A stretch of DNA of 64,000 nt from Rathayibacter sp. Leaf185 (GTDB lineage: Bacteria; Actinomycetota; Actinomycetes; Actinomycetales; Microbacteriaceae): contig NZ_LMPP01000002.1 of NCBI RefSeq assembly GCF_001423885.1, positions 947,956 through 1,011,955 on the forward strand. Reading direction: 5' to 3'. The notes under the pieces are model-generated. The model worked only from the letters and a program-made list of their open reading frames with translations, had not been told where the DNA came from and ran no database searches. Below are positions 8,597-15,741 of this stretch, one piece after another (positions within the stretch are counted from its first letter, which is position 1; each line of letters opens with the position of its first letter). Both the position numbers and the translations under genes were made by a program.

Positions 8597-10081
8597 TCAG
8601 GAGGGGCGGGTCTGAGTGCCGGAGCGGATGCGGTGCACCATCTCGGTCGTGGAGTGCTCGGAGACGTATCCGACCGTCGTGACGGTGCCGCCGTACGAGC
8701 GCACGACCACCGCCTCCGCGAGCATGTCGGGGGCGTAGTCGCCGCCCTTCACGTAGACGTGCGGCCGCACGCGCTCGAGGAGCGGGATCGGGGTATCGCC
8801 GCTGAAGAGCGTGACGTAGTCGACGCAGCCGAGCTCGGCGATGACTCCTGCGCGGTCGCCCTCGCCGTTGATCGGGCGGCCCTCGCCCTTCAGGCGGCGG
8901 ACGGAGTCGTCGTCGTTCACCGCGACGACCAGCACGTCGCCGAGCTCCCGTGCCTGCCGCAGGTAGGCGGTGTGGCCGCGGTGCAGCACGTCGAAGCAGC
9001 CGTTGGTGAAGACGACCCGGCGGCCGCGGCGCGACTCCTCGGCGAGGACCTCGACGAGGCGGTCCTCGTCGAGCACCGTCGCGGCGGGGGCGGCCAGAGA
9101 GGCGAGCAGGTCGTCGGCGCTGCAGACGGAGGTGCCGGGGCGCTGCACGACGACGTCGGCGGCGGCCTGCGCGAGGTCGACGGCGTTGGCGAGGGAGCGT
9201 CCGGCGGCGAGGGCGAGCGTCGCGGTGGCGGCGAAGGTGTCGCCGGCTCCCGAGGCCTGCTTCTCCTCGGCGGGCTGGGCGAAGGTGCGGGTGAGCGTGC
9301 CGTCGGCGTCGAGGGCGGCCGACCCGTCGCGGTCGAGGGTGACGACGACGTGGCGGGCGCCGGAGCGCTCGCGGAGGCCGTCGGCGTTCGCCCGCACGGC
9401 GGCGGCGCGCGCGGTGCCGCGGCCGAGCGAGCCGCCGAGGAGGAGCTCGGCCTCCTTCGCGTTCGGCGTGACGAGATCGGGTCGCGCGAACGCCCAGTCG
9501 GCGAGGTCGTGCGCGTCGATCACGAGCAGCTCGGGGCGGCCGGCGGCGAGCATCCGCTCGACCGCGGCGCGGAGGACGCCGGAGCCGTAGTCGCAGACGA
9601 GGACGGCATCGGCGCCCCTGGCGGCCTGCACCGCGGTGTGCGCCAGCTCGTCGAGCACCGCGTCACCCGGACGGTGGGGGCCGGAGTCGACGCGCAGCAT
9701 CACGCTGTCGCCGCCGACCACGCGGGTCTTGATCGTCGTGGCGACATCGCTCCGGATGATCGCGCCGGTGTCGAGGCCGGCGCGGTCGAGGGCGGCGAGG
9801 AGGCGGTCTCCCTCGGGATCGCGGCCGGCGACTCCGACCGTGCGGACCTCGGCGCCCAGGGCGCGCAGGTTGGCGGCCGTGTTCGCCGCACCGCCCGCGA
9901 CGTCGACGACGTCATCGAGGCGGAGGACCGGAGCCGGAGCCTCGCGGGTCACCCGCTCGGCCTCGCCCAGCCACCACGAGTCGAGGATGAGATCGCCGAC
10001 GACCACGACGACCGGCGGCCGCTCGCGGACGTGCGCGACGAGAGCGCTCGCGCGCTGGAGAGCCGAGCCCTCGAGGCTCAT
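8597..10081 (-). CDS. hldE: Bifunctional heptose-7-phosphate kinase / heptose-1-phosphate nucleotidyltransferase
   Basis: 494 residues with both HldE (RfaE) domains. Residues ~20-330 are a PfkB-type kinase (GGAANTAANL near 63-72; anion-hole/catalytic GAGDTF at 278-283). Residues ~350-490 are a nucleotidyltransferase with the HxGH motif HRGH at 367-370, FTNGCFDVL and VYVKGGDY. The family phosphorylates D-glycero-D-manno-heptose 7-phosphate at C1 and, after phosphatase action, makes ADP-heptose. The start overlaps the aldehyde dehydrogenase stop by 4 bp. A second fusion lies at 15742-17112; the two are clearly different paralogues. Confidence 0.9.
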   Translation of the reverse strand: MSLEGSALQRASALVAHVRERPPVVVVVGDLILDSWWLGEAERVTREAPAPVLRLDDVVDVAGGAANTAANLRALGAEVRTVGVAGRDPEGDRLLAALDRAGLDTGAIIRSDVATTIKTRVVGGDSVMLRVDSGPHRPGDAVLDELAHTAVQAARGADAVLVCDYGSGVLRAAVERMLAAGRPELLVIDAHDLADWAFARPDLVTPNAKEAELLLGGSLGRGTARAAAVRANADGLRERSGARHVVVTLDRDGSAALDADGTLTRTFAQPAEEKQASGAGDTFAATATLALAAGRSLANAVDLAQAAADVVVQRPGTSVCSADDLLASLAAPAATVLDEDRLVEVLAEESRRGRRVVFTNGCFDVLHRGHTAYLRQARELGDVLVVAVNDDDSVRRLKGEGRPINGEGDRAGVIAELGCVDYVTLFSGDTPIPLLERVRPHVYVKGGDYAPDMLAEAVVVRSYGGTVTTVGYVSEHSTTEMVHRIRSGTQTRPS

Positions 10082-11406
10082 CGGCCGGCGCCGGGGAGCA
10101 CGGGCAGGCCGAAGTGCACGACCGTGGTGGTGGTCATCTCGTCCAGCAGCTCGGGGCCGTAGCCGAAGCCGGAGCCGCTGGTGCCGCGGGGCTGCGCGCT
10201 GCCGCCGGGGGCGCCTCCGAAGACGCCGTTGATCTTGACCGTGCCGACCGGGAGGGTCGCCGCGGCACGGTGGGCGTGCTCCATGTCGGCGGTGAGCACG
10301 GTCGCGGCGAGGCCGTAGGGGCTAGCGGCGGCGCGGGAGAGGGCCTCGTCGAAGTCGTCGACGACGAGGATCGGCGCGACGGGACCGAAGGTCTCCTCGG
10401 TCATGACGAGCATCTCGTCGGTGCAGCCGGTGAGGACGGTGGCGGGGTAGAAGGTGCCGTCGCCGGGCGCGCCTCCCGTGAGGGCGGTCGCTCCGTTCGC
10501 GGTGGCCTGCGACACGTGCTCGTGCACGGCATCGCGCATGCGGGCGTCGACGAGGCGGGGGAGCGGGCCGGCGCTCCAGCGGTCGGCTTCGGCGACGAGG
10601 GCGGCGGTGAACGCCTCGGCGACATCGCGGTGCACGTAGATGCGCTCGACGGAGGTGCAGATCTGGCCGGCGTTGGCGAAGGCGCCGAGGGCGGCCTGCT
10701 CCGCGGCCCAGACCGGGTCGACGTCGCGGTCGACGACGAGCGCGTCGTTGCCGCCGTTCTCGAGGATCACGTGCGCGCCGGTGACGGCGGCGACCCGTGC
10801 GAGCGCGCGGCCGGTGGCGGTCGAGCCGACGTGCGCCAGGACGTCGACGCCCTCGGTGCGGGCGAGCGCGTCGCCCACGGTGCCGTCGCCCTCGACGAGG
10901 GTGAGCACGCCCTCGGGCAGCGCTTCGGCGAGGATCCTGGTGAAGAGCGCACCGGTGCCCGGGCTGCGCTCGCTGGGCTTGTGGATGACGACGTCGCCCG
11001 AGACGATCGCGGCGCCGAGCATGCCGGCGGCGACGGCGACGGGGTCGTTCCACGGGGTGAGCGCGAGGACCACGCCGCGCGGGTGCGGCAGGGCGAGATC
11101 GACGTTGAGGGCGCCTCCGCGCAGGCTCCTGCCGCGGTGCAGCGGGCCGAGCTCGGCGTACTGCAGGAGCGTGTCGACTCCGGCGCGGACCCCGCCGAGG
11201 GCGTCGCCGGCGGGCTTGCCGGTCTCGTGGGTGTTGAGCGCGGCGAGCTCCTCCTCGCGCGCGGCGACGCGGTGCGCGGCGGCACGGAGCAGGGCGCCCC
11301 GCTCGGCGGGCGCGGTGGCGGCCCAGGCGGGGAAGGCGGCGCGGGCGCCTCGGACGGCGTCGGTCGCGAGGGCGGTGGGGGGTGCGGTGTCGATGGTCAC
11401 GGTCAC
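10078..11406 (-). CDS. Aldehyde dehydrogenase family protein
   Basis: 442 residues, somewhat shorter than typical ~480-residue members. The catalytic pair is present: C250 in NAGQICTSVERI and E216 in ILENGGND (the usual LELGGK is altered). PWNDPVAVA replaces PWNFP and HKPSERSP the usual KPAE/KPSE. It would oxidise an aldehyde with NAD(P)+. It is the first gene of a three-gene unit with hldE and a DUF2795 protein, so a sugar-derived aldehyde is possible, but the substrate is unknown. Confidence 0.9.
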   Translation of the reverse strand: MTVTIDTAPPTALATDAVRGARAAFPAWAATAPAERGALLRAAAHRVAAREEELAALNTHETGKPAGDALGGVRAGVDTLLQYAELGPLHRGRSLRGGALNVDLALPHPRGVVLALTPWNDPVAVAAGMLGAAIVSGDVVIHKPSERSPGTGALFTRILAEALPEGVLTLVEGDGTVGDALARTEGVDVLAHVGSTATGRALARVAAVTGAHVILENGGNDALVVDRDVDPVWAAEQAALGAFANAGQICTSVERIYVHRDVAEAFTAALVAEADRWSAGPLPRLVDARMRDAVHEHVSQATANGATALTGGAPGDGTFYPATVLTGCTDEMLVMTEETFGPVAPILVVDDFDEALSRAAASPYGLAATVLTADMEHAHRAAATLPVGTVKINGVFGGAPGGSAQPRGTSGSGFGYGPELLDEMTTTTVVHFGLPVLPGAGR

Positions 11407-11491
11407 CTCTCGGTCGGAGGCGTCCTGCAGGGTCGCGGACGCGCTCCCGTCCCGTACCCTCGCGTCGGGTCGTTAGACACGGCCCCGGCGA

Positions 11492-11953
11492 TCAGCTCCG
11501 CTCGTCGGCGGCGTCGAGCAGCCGGAGCGTGATGCGGTCGAGGACGCTCGCGGCCGCGGAGAGATCATCCGCGGTCGGATCGGCGTCGTCGGGAGAGAGG
11601 TGCCGGTGCAGGTCGCGGTGCATCGCCCGCATCGCCTCGTCACCGGTGGTCGTCAGCTCGAGGTGCAGGCTGCGTCGATCCTGCGGGTGCTCGACCCGGC
11701 GGACGAAGCCCGACGACACCAGCCGCGTGGTGATGCCGGTCACCGCGCCCTTCGACACCGCGAGCAGAGCCGAGAGCTCCTTCGGCGTGATGGAGCCGGC
11801 CGCGCCGATGCGGAAGAGGCAGCGGAGCTCGACGTCCGACAGGCCGTGCTCGGCGGCGAGGCGGCCCCGGTGCCCCTCCAGAGCGCGGACGAACCGCACG
11901 GCCGCATCCGGGAAGCCCTCGAGCCGGTGCTGCTGCGGCGTTCCGCCCGTCAC
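11492..11953 (-). CDS. MarR-family transcriptional regulator
   Basis: 153 residues with the winged helix-turn-helix: ITPKELSALLAVSKGAVTGI (helices 3-4), then the wing EHPQDRRSLHLELTTTG. The DRR triplet is the conserved wing motif. It is divergent from the rhodopsin gene, 94 bp away, with an AT-richer palindrome between them, so it is the obvious candidate regulator of the rhodopsin and of itself. It could instead act on the aldehyde dehydrogenase-hldE unit that follows in the same direction 85 bp downstream. Confidence 0.92.
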   Translation of the reverse strand: MTGGTPQQHRLEGFPDAAVRFVRALEGHRGRLAAEHGLSDVELRCLFRIGAAGSITPKELSALLAVSKGAVTGITTRLVSSGFVRRVEHPQDRRSLHLELTTTGDEAMRAMHRDLHRHLSPDDADPTADDLSAAASVLDRITLRLLDAADERS

Positions 11954-12011
11954 TCGCGTCTCCCCGAATCCACCCCGTTACGCTACGCGGTCGTCGCGGA
12001 GAAGACCACTC

Positions 12012-12046
12012 ATTTGTTCAGTAAACGAATAGTTCACAATCTGAAC
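12012..12046. promoter_or_regulatory. Candidate MarR operator and promoter region of the rhodopsin gene
   Basis: Two inverted repeats lie in this unusually AT-rich spot. ATTTGTT (12012-12018) faces AACGAAT (12024-12030), pairing in 6 of 7 bases. GTTCA (12032-12036) faces TGAAC (12042-12046) perfectly, ending one base before the ATG. A site here would block transcription or translation start of the rhodopsin. No clear Shine-Dalgarno sequence precedes the ATG. Confidence 0.55.
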
Positions 12047-12047
12047 C

Positions 12048-12914
12048 ATGATTCCCGACATCCTGACCCAGGGTCAGTACGACACCGTCTACAACGCCCT
12101 CTCGCTCGTGATCGCCTCCCAGCTGTTCACGGCGATCTTCCTCGCCATCTCGCTGACCAGGATCCTGCCCCGGTACCGGCAGGCGATCACCGTCGCCATC
12201 GTCGTGTGCGGGATCGCGGCCTACCACTACTTCCGCATCTTCGACTCCTTCAAGGAGGCGTTCGTCACCGAGTCGATCGGCGGGACGGGCGACTACACCC
12301 AGGCCGCGGGCGCCTCCTTCAACGAGGGCTACCGCTACGTCGACTGGCTCCTGACCGTGCCGCTGCTGCTGGTCGAGCTCGTCGCGGTGCTCGCCCTCGC
12401 GCGGAAGGTGCAGTCGCGGCTGCTCTTCCGGCTCGTCCCCGCGTCGGCCCTCATGATCGCGCTCGGCTACCCGGGCGAGATCAGCGGGGACAACGGCGTG
12501 CGGGGGATCTTCGGGATCCTCTCGACGATCCCGTTCCTCTACATCCTCTTCATCCTCTTCACGCAGCTGAGCCGCTCGCTCGAGAACCAGCCGGCGGGCG
12601 TGCGGGGCACGCTGGGACGGCTCCGCTTCCTCCTGCTGCTCAGCTGGGGCGTCTACCCGATCGCCTACCTTCTGCCGCTACTCGAGGTCTCGGGTGCTGA
12701 CGCGTGGGTCGGCAAGCAGGTCGGGTACTCGATCGCGGACATCCTCGCGAAGGCGGTCTACGCGCTGATCATCTTCCACGTCGCCAAGATCAAGTCGTAC
12801 GACGACGACCACACGTTCGCGGCGATCGAGACGTCGAGGGCCGACGCCCCGGAGCGGGAGGCGCCGGTCGAGCGCGGTGTCGCCAGCGAGGGCGAGGCGG
12901 CGGCCCGCGGCTGA
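12048..12914 (+). CDS. Light-driven proton pump rhodopsin, xanthorhodopsin-like
   Basis: 288 residues, seven membrane helices. Retinal would bind K235 (DILAKAVYAL, helix 7). Helix 3, YRYVDWLLTVPLLLVE, carries the proton-pump triad D99 (acceptor), T103 and E110 (donor), matching the DTE motif of proteorhodopsins; L107 at the spectral-tuning site suggests green absorption, and H60 matches the conserved helix-2 histidine. By eye, G156 in IFGILST aligns with the glycine that opens the carotenoid antenna site in xanthorhodopsin. The charged C-terminal tail (~residues 250-288) is cytoplasmic and divergent. No carotenoid or retinal synthesis gene is in the window. A weak hairpin (12937-12953) follows. 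Confidence 0.95.
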   Translation: MIPDILTQGQYDTVYNALSLVIASQLFTAIFLAISLTRILPRYRQAITVAIVVCGIAAYHYFRIFDSFKEAFVTESIGGTGDYTQAAGASFNEGYRYVDWLLTVPLLLVELVAVLALARKVQSRLLFRLVPASALMIALGYPGEISGDNGVRGIFGILSTIPFLYILFILFTQLSRSLENQPAGVRGTLGRLRFLLLLSWGVYPIAYLLPLLEVSGADAWVGKQVGYSIADILAKAVYALIIFHVAKIKSYDDDHTFAAIETSRADAPEREAPVERGVASEGEAAARG

Positions 12915-12975
12915 GCGCGCACCGGGCGGCGGTTTGCGGCGGACGGGCCGCCGACCCCTCCGCGGCAGTCCTCGG

Positions 12976-13239
12976 TCACTCCCGCGACCCGCCCCGCCCC
13001 CTCGGACCGACGACGGCTCTCCAGATCCCGACGCCGACCCCGAGTGTCCAGAACGGGAGGCCGACGAACGCCAGGATCCACAGAGGCCCGCCGCGCCGAC
13101 CGGAGCCGACGACCTCGTCGAGACGCCAGTCGTGGGCGATGCAGACGGCGAGAGTGACGGCGAGGAATCCCGCCGACACCGCCGCCAGGAGCAGGGGGCG
13201 GGCGGCGAGGGCCTCGTGGACCTTCCGCCGCTGCGTCAT
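12976..13239 (-). CDS. Small two-TM membrane protein
   Basis: 87 residues with two hydrophobic helices (roughly LLLAAVSAGFLAVTLAVCIA, residues ~16-35, and PLWILAFVGLPFWTLGVGVG, ~52-71) joined by a basic, glycine-rich loop. I do not recognise a named family. It lies 60 bp downstream of another small membrane protein gene in the same direction and may be cotranscribed with it; it is convergent with the rhodopsin gene. Confidence 0.7.
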   Translation of the reverse strand: MTQRRKVHEALAARPLLLAAVSAGFLAVTLAVCIAHDWRLDEVVGSGRRGGPLWILAFVGLPFWTLGVGVGIWRAVVGPRGRGGSRE

Positions 13240-13299
13240 CCCGTCACACTAGGACGGCCCGGATCCTCTCGGCGACCGGCACGGCGGGCGGCCGGATGC

Positions 13300-13719
13300 T
13301 CAGCGGAAGAAGCGGATCGCCGGGACCCTGACCACCCGGCCACCAGAGGACTGCACGAGACCGACGACCGCGACGACGAGAGTGACGACGCCGAGCAGCA
13401 GCCAGACGATCGCGGCGAGATCCCAGGGGAAGAAGCCGCTCGCTCGGATCGACAGGGCGACGACCCACACCACGGTGCACGGGACGGCGATCACGAGAAC
13501 GGTGAGACCCCAGTCCGCGGCTCGGCGGCCGTTCGCGCGCGCGAGTCCGCCTGAGCGGCTCTGATGCAGGCCGACGGCCACCATCACCACGCCGCTGATC
13601 ACGAGAGTGACGAACGGGAGCAGGAGCAGTCCCAGGAGCCCGAGCCCCCAGGACAGGGCCGCCGCGGGCGGTCGGACGGCGGACGGCGGCGGCGGTGTCG
13701 GGGCGTTCGTCACCCGCAC
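13300..13719 (-). CDS. Small membrane protein, four predicted TM segments
   Basis: 139 residues beginning at GTG (13719) or at the GTG two codons later; neither has a strong ribosome site. After a Pro-rich N-terminus there are hydrophobic stretches at residues ~22-50, ~70-90 and ~97-122. It resembles the many small DUF4190/DUF4870-like membrane proteins of Actinobacteria but no signature is decisive. It is divergent from the GT9 gene at 13852. Confidence 0.7.
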   Translation of the reverse strand: MRVTNAPTPPPPSAVRPPAAALSWGLGLLGLLLLPFVTLVISGVVMVAVGLHQSRSGGLARANGRRAADWGLTVLVIAVPCTVVWVVALSIRASGFFPWDLAAIVWLLLGVVTLVVAVVGLVQSSGGRVVRVPAIRFFR

Positions 13720-13851
13720 AGGCTACCGACGGAGGTCCGGCGTGACGCCCCGGAGCACGCGCGCGTTTCGGATCGGCGCCCGCGGGGAACAGGGAGGGTG
13801 CACCCGCCCCCGGAGACGTTCGCGCCTCCGCCGCACCCGAGAGGAACCCCC

Positions 13852-14934
13852 GTGGTCGCCATCGCCCCGCTCCGAGACCGCTTCGACGGAGTCGAGAGGA
13901 TCGCGGTGCTGCGCGGCGGCGGACTGGGCGATCTGCTGTTCGCGCTGCCGGCGGTCGACGCGCTCGCCGCCGCGTACCCGGGTGCCGAGATCACTCTGCT
14001 CGGGAGTCCGGCCCACCGTGTGCTGCTCGACGGCGTCGACTCGCCGGTGGCGGACGTCGAGATCCTGCCCGTCGCGCAGGGCGTCCGCGATGGCGCCGGG
14101 GAGGACGAGCGCGTCGTCGAGGACTTCACGGCGCGCATGCGGGCCCGGCGGTTCGACCTGGCGGTGCAGCTGCACGGGGGCGGCCGGTTCTCGAACCCGT
14201 TCCTGCAGCGGCTCGGAGCGCGGCACACGATCGGGACGCGAACCGACGACGCGGCGGAGCTCGAGCGCACGATCCCCTACGTCTACTACCAGCACGAGAT
14301 GCTGCGTGCGCTCGAGGTCGTCGGCCTGGCAGGGGCCGGAGCGGTCAGGCTCGAGCCGTTCCTGCACGTCGATCCGGAGCGGCGCGACCGGCTCGCGGCC
14401 GCGCTGCCCGCGGGCGGCCCGCTCGTGCTGATCCATCCGGGCGCGACGGATGTGCGTCGGCGCTGGCCGAGCGCCTCCTTCGCCGAGGTGGCGCGGGCGC
14501 TGCTGGCCGATGGGGCGCGCGTGCTCGTCGTGGGTGACGCCTCCGACGTGCCGGCCGCCGACGAGATCGTCGCGGGAGCGCCCGGCGCCCAGTCGTGGGC
14601 GGGCGCGGTCGAGCTGCCCGATCTCGCTCCGCTGCTCTCGCTCGCCGATGTCGTGCTGGGCAACGACAGCGGCCCGCGCCATCTGGCGGCAGCGGTCGGC
14701 GCGCCGACGGTCGGGGTCTTCTGGGTGGGCAACGCGATCAACGCCCAGCCCCTCGGCAGGCAGCGCCACCGCGTGCAGCTCAGCTGGACGACGCGCTGCC
14801 CGGTCTGCGGGATCGACGTCACGCAGGTCGGATGGACGGCTCCGCGCTGCGAGCACGAGCTGAGCTTCGTCGACGACGTGCCGGTCGACCGGGTGCTCGA
14901 GGACGTGCGCGGAGTGCTCGCCGCGACCCGCTGA
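13852..14934 (+). CDS. Glycosyltransferase family 9 (heptosyltransferase-like)
   Basis: 360 residues from a GTG with GAGAGGAAC upstream. It has the GT9 two-Rossmann layout: N-terminal VLRGGGLGDLLFALPAVDAL, middle LIHPGATDVRRRWP, and C-terminal nucleotide-sugar region GNDSGPRHLAAAVGAPTVG. A CPVCG pair near residue 312 resembles the Cys-rich tail of GT9 proteins active in Actinobacteria. GT9 enzymes transfer heptose from ADP-heptose in Gram-negative LPS; here the acceptor is unknown. It stands alone, but lies between the two heptose operons. A 22-bp-stem hairpin follows. Confidence 0.88.
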   Translation: MVAIAPLRDRFDGVERIAVLRGGGLGDLLFALPAVDALAAAYPGAEITLLGSPAHRVLLDGVDSPVADVEILPVAQGVRDGAGEDERVVEDFTARMRARRFDLAVQLHGGGRFSNPFLQRLGARHTIGTRTDDAAELERTIPYVYYQHEMLRALEVVGLAGAGAVRLEPFLHVDPERRDRLAAALPAGGPLVLIHPGATDVRRRWPSASFAEVARALLADGARVLVVGDASDVPAADEIVAGAPGAQSWAGAVELPDLAPLLSLADVVLGNDSGPRHLAAAVGAPTVGVFWVGNAINAQPLGRQRHRVQLSWTTRCPVCGIDVTQVGWTAPRCEHELSFVDDVPVDRVLEDVRGVLAATR

Positions 14935-14997
14935 CCGCGAGATGCCACTTGAGTACACGACACGCCGCGGCGGGCGTACTCAAGTGGCATCTCGCGG
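14935..14997. terminator. Long perfect inverted repeat between convergent genes
   Basis: The arms are 14935-14956 and 14976-14997: 22 of 22 bases pair around a 19-nt GC-rich loop. It starts on the base after the GT9 stop codon and ends shortly before the end of the SDR gene, as expected for a bidirectional terminator. The stem, which includes GATGCCACTTGAGTAC, is longer and more AT-rich than the other hairpins in the window. Confidence 0.75.
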
Positions 14998-15012
14998 AAA
15001 GCCGTCAGGGCA

Positions 15013-15717
15013 TCAGGGCCAGGACGGCTCCTCCTCGTGCGTGATCACGAGCTCGCGGACCTCGCAGCCGCGCGGCTGGCCGAGCACGAACATCACGGCG
15101 TTCGCCACGTTCTCCGGGTCGTTCAGCAGCGCATCCGGTCCCGGCTTGTACTGCGCGTCGCGGTCGTCGAAGAAGCGCGTCTTCATGCCGGAGGGGATCA
15201 GCGTCGTCACGCCGATCTCGCCCTTGGTCTCGGCCGCGAGGGCGCGGGTGAAGCCGAGTACGCCGAACTTCGACGCGCAGTAGGCGGTCGCGTCCGAGAC
15301 GGCCTTGATCGCGAGCGAGGAGGCGACGGTCACGACGCGACCGTGCGACTCGGTGAGGAACGGCAGGGCCGCGCGGACGACCGCCGCAGTGCCGAGCAGG
15401 TTGACCGAGATGACGCGCTCCCACTCCTCCGGCTCGACGTCGACGAGGCGACCGCAGCGGTCGATGCCGGCCGCGGTGACGACGGCGTCGAGCCCGCCGT
15501 GCTCGCGGGCGATCTCGACGACGGCCTTCTCGGCCTCGCGGGTCTTCGCGACGTCGACCTGGTAGGCCGCGACGCCCTCGCCGAGCGAGGAGACGTCGCG
15601 GTCGAGGATGATCGGGGTCCCGCCGGCGGCGGTGACCGCGGCGGCGACGGCGGCGCCGAGGCCCGACGCTCCTCCGGTGATCAGAACGCGGCCGATGGGG
15701 GTGGGAGTGGTGCTCAT
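15013..15717 (-). CDS. Short-chain dehydrogenase/reductase
   Basis: 234 residues, classical SDR. The cofactor motif is GGASGLG (residues ~14-20), NAG is replaced by AAG (TAAGIDRCG), and the catalytic S-Y-K set is seen as VASS followed by YCASK. It lies 24 bp after the second hldE with its own GAAAGGA site, so it is probably the last gene of the heptose operon. It is not HldD: that epimerase is a longer extended SDR with a GxxGFIG start. It may modify the sugar or its precursor by NAD(P)-linked oxidoreduction. Confidence 0.9.
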   Translation of the reverse strand: MSTTPTPIGRVLITGGASGLGAAVAAAVTAAGGTPIILDRDVSSLGEGVAAYQVDVAKTREAEKAVVEIAREHGGLDAVVTAAGIDRCGRLVDVEPEEWERVISVNLLGTAAVVRAALPFLTESHGRVVTVASSLAIKAVSDATAYCASKFGVLGFTRALAAETKGEIGVTTLIPSGMKTRFFDDRDAQYKPGPDALLNDPENVANAVMFVLGQPRGCEVRELVITHEEEPSWP

Positions 15718-15741
15718 GGGTGTCCTTTCGAGGGGGCGGAG

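Noticed and set aside
15013-15717. SDR as the heptose epimerase HldD
   Set aside because: It is a 234-residue classical SDR with GGASGLG and YCASK, while HldD is a longer extended SDR with a different cofactor motif.
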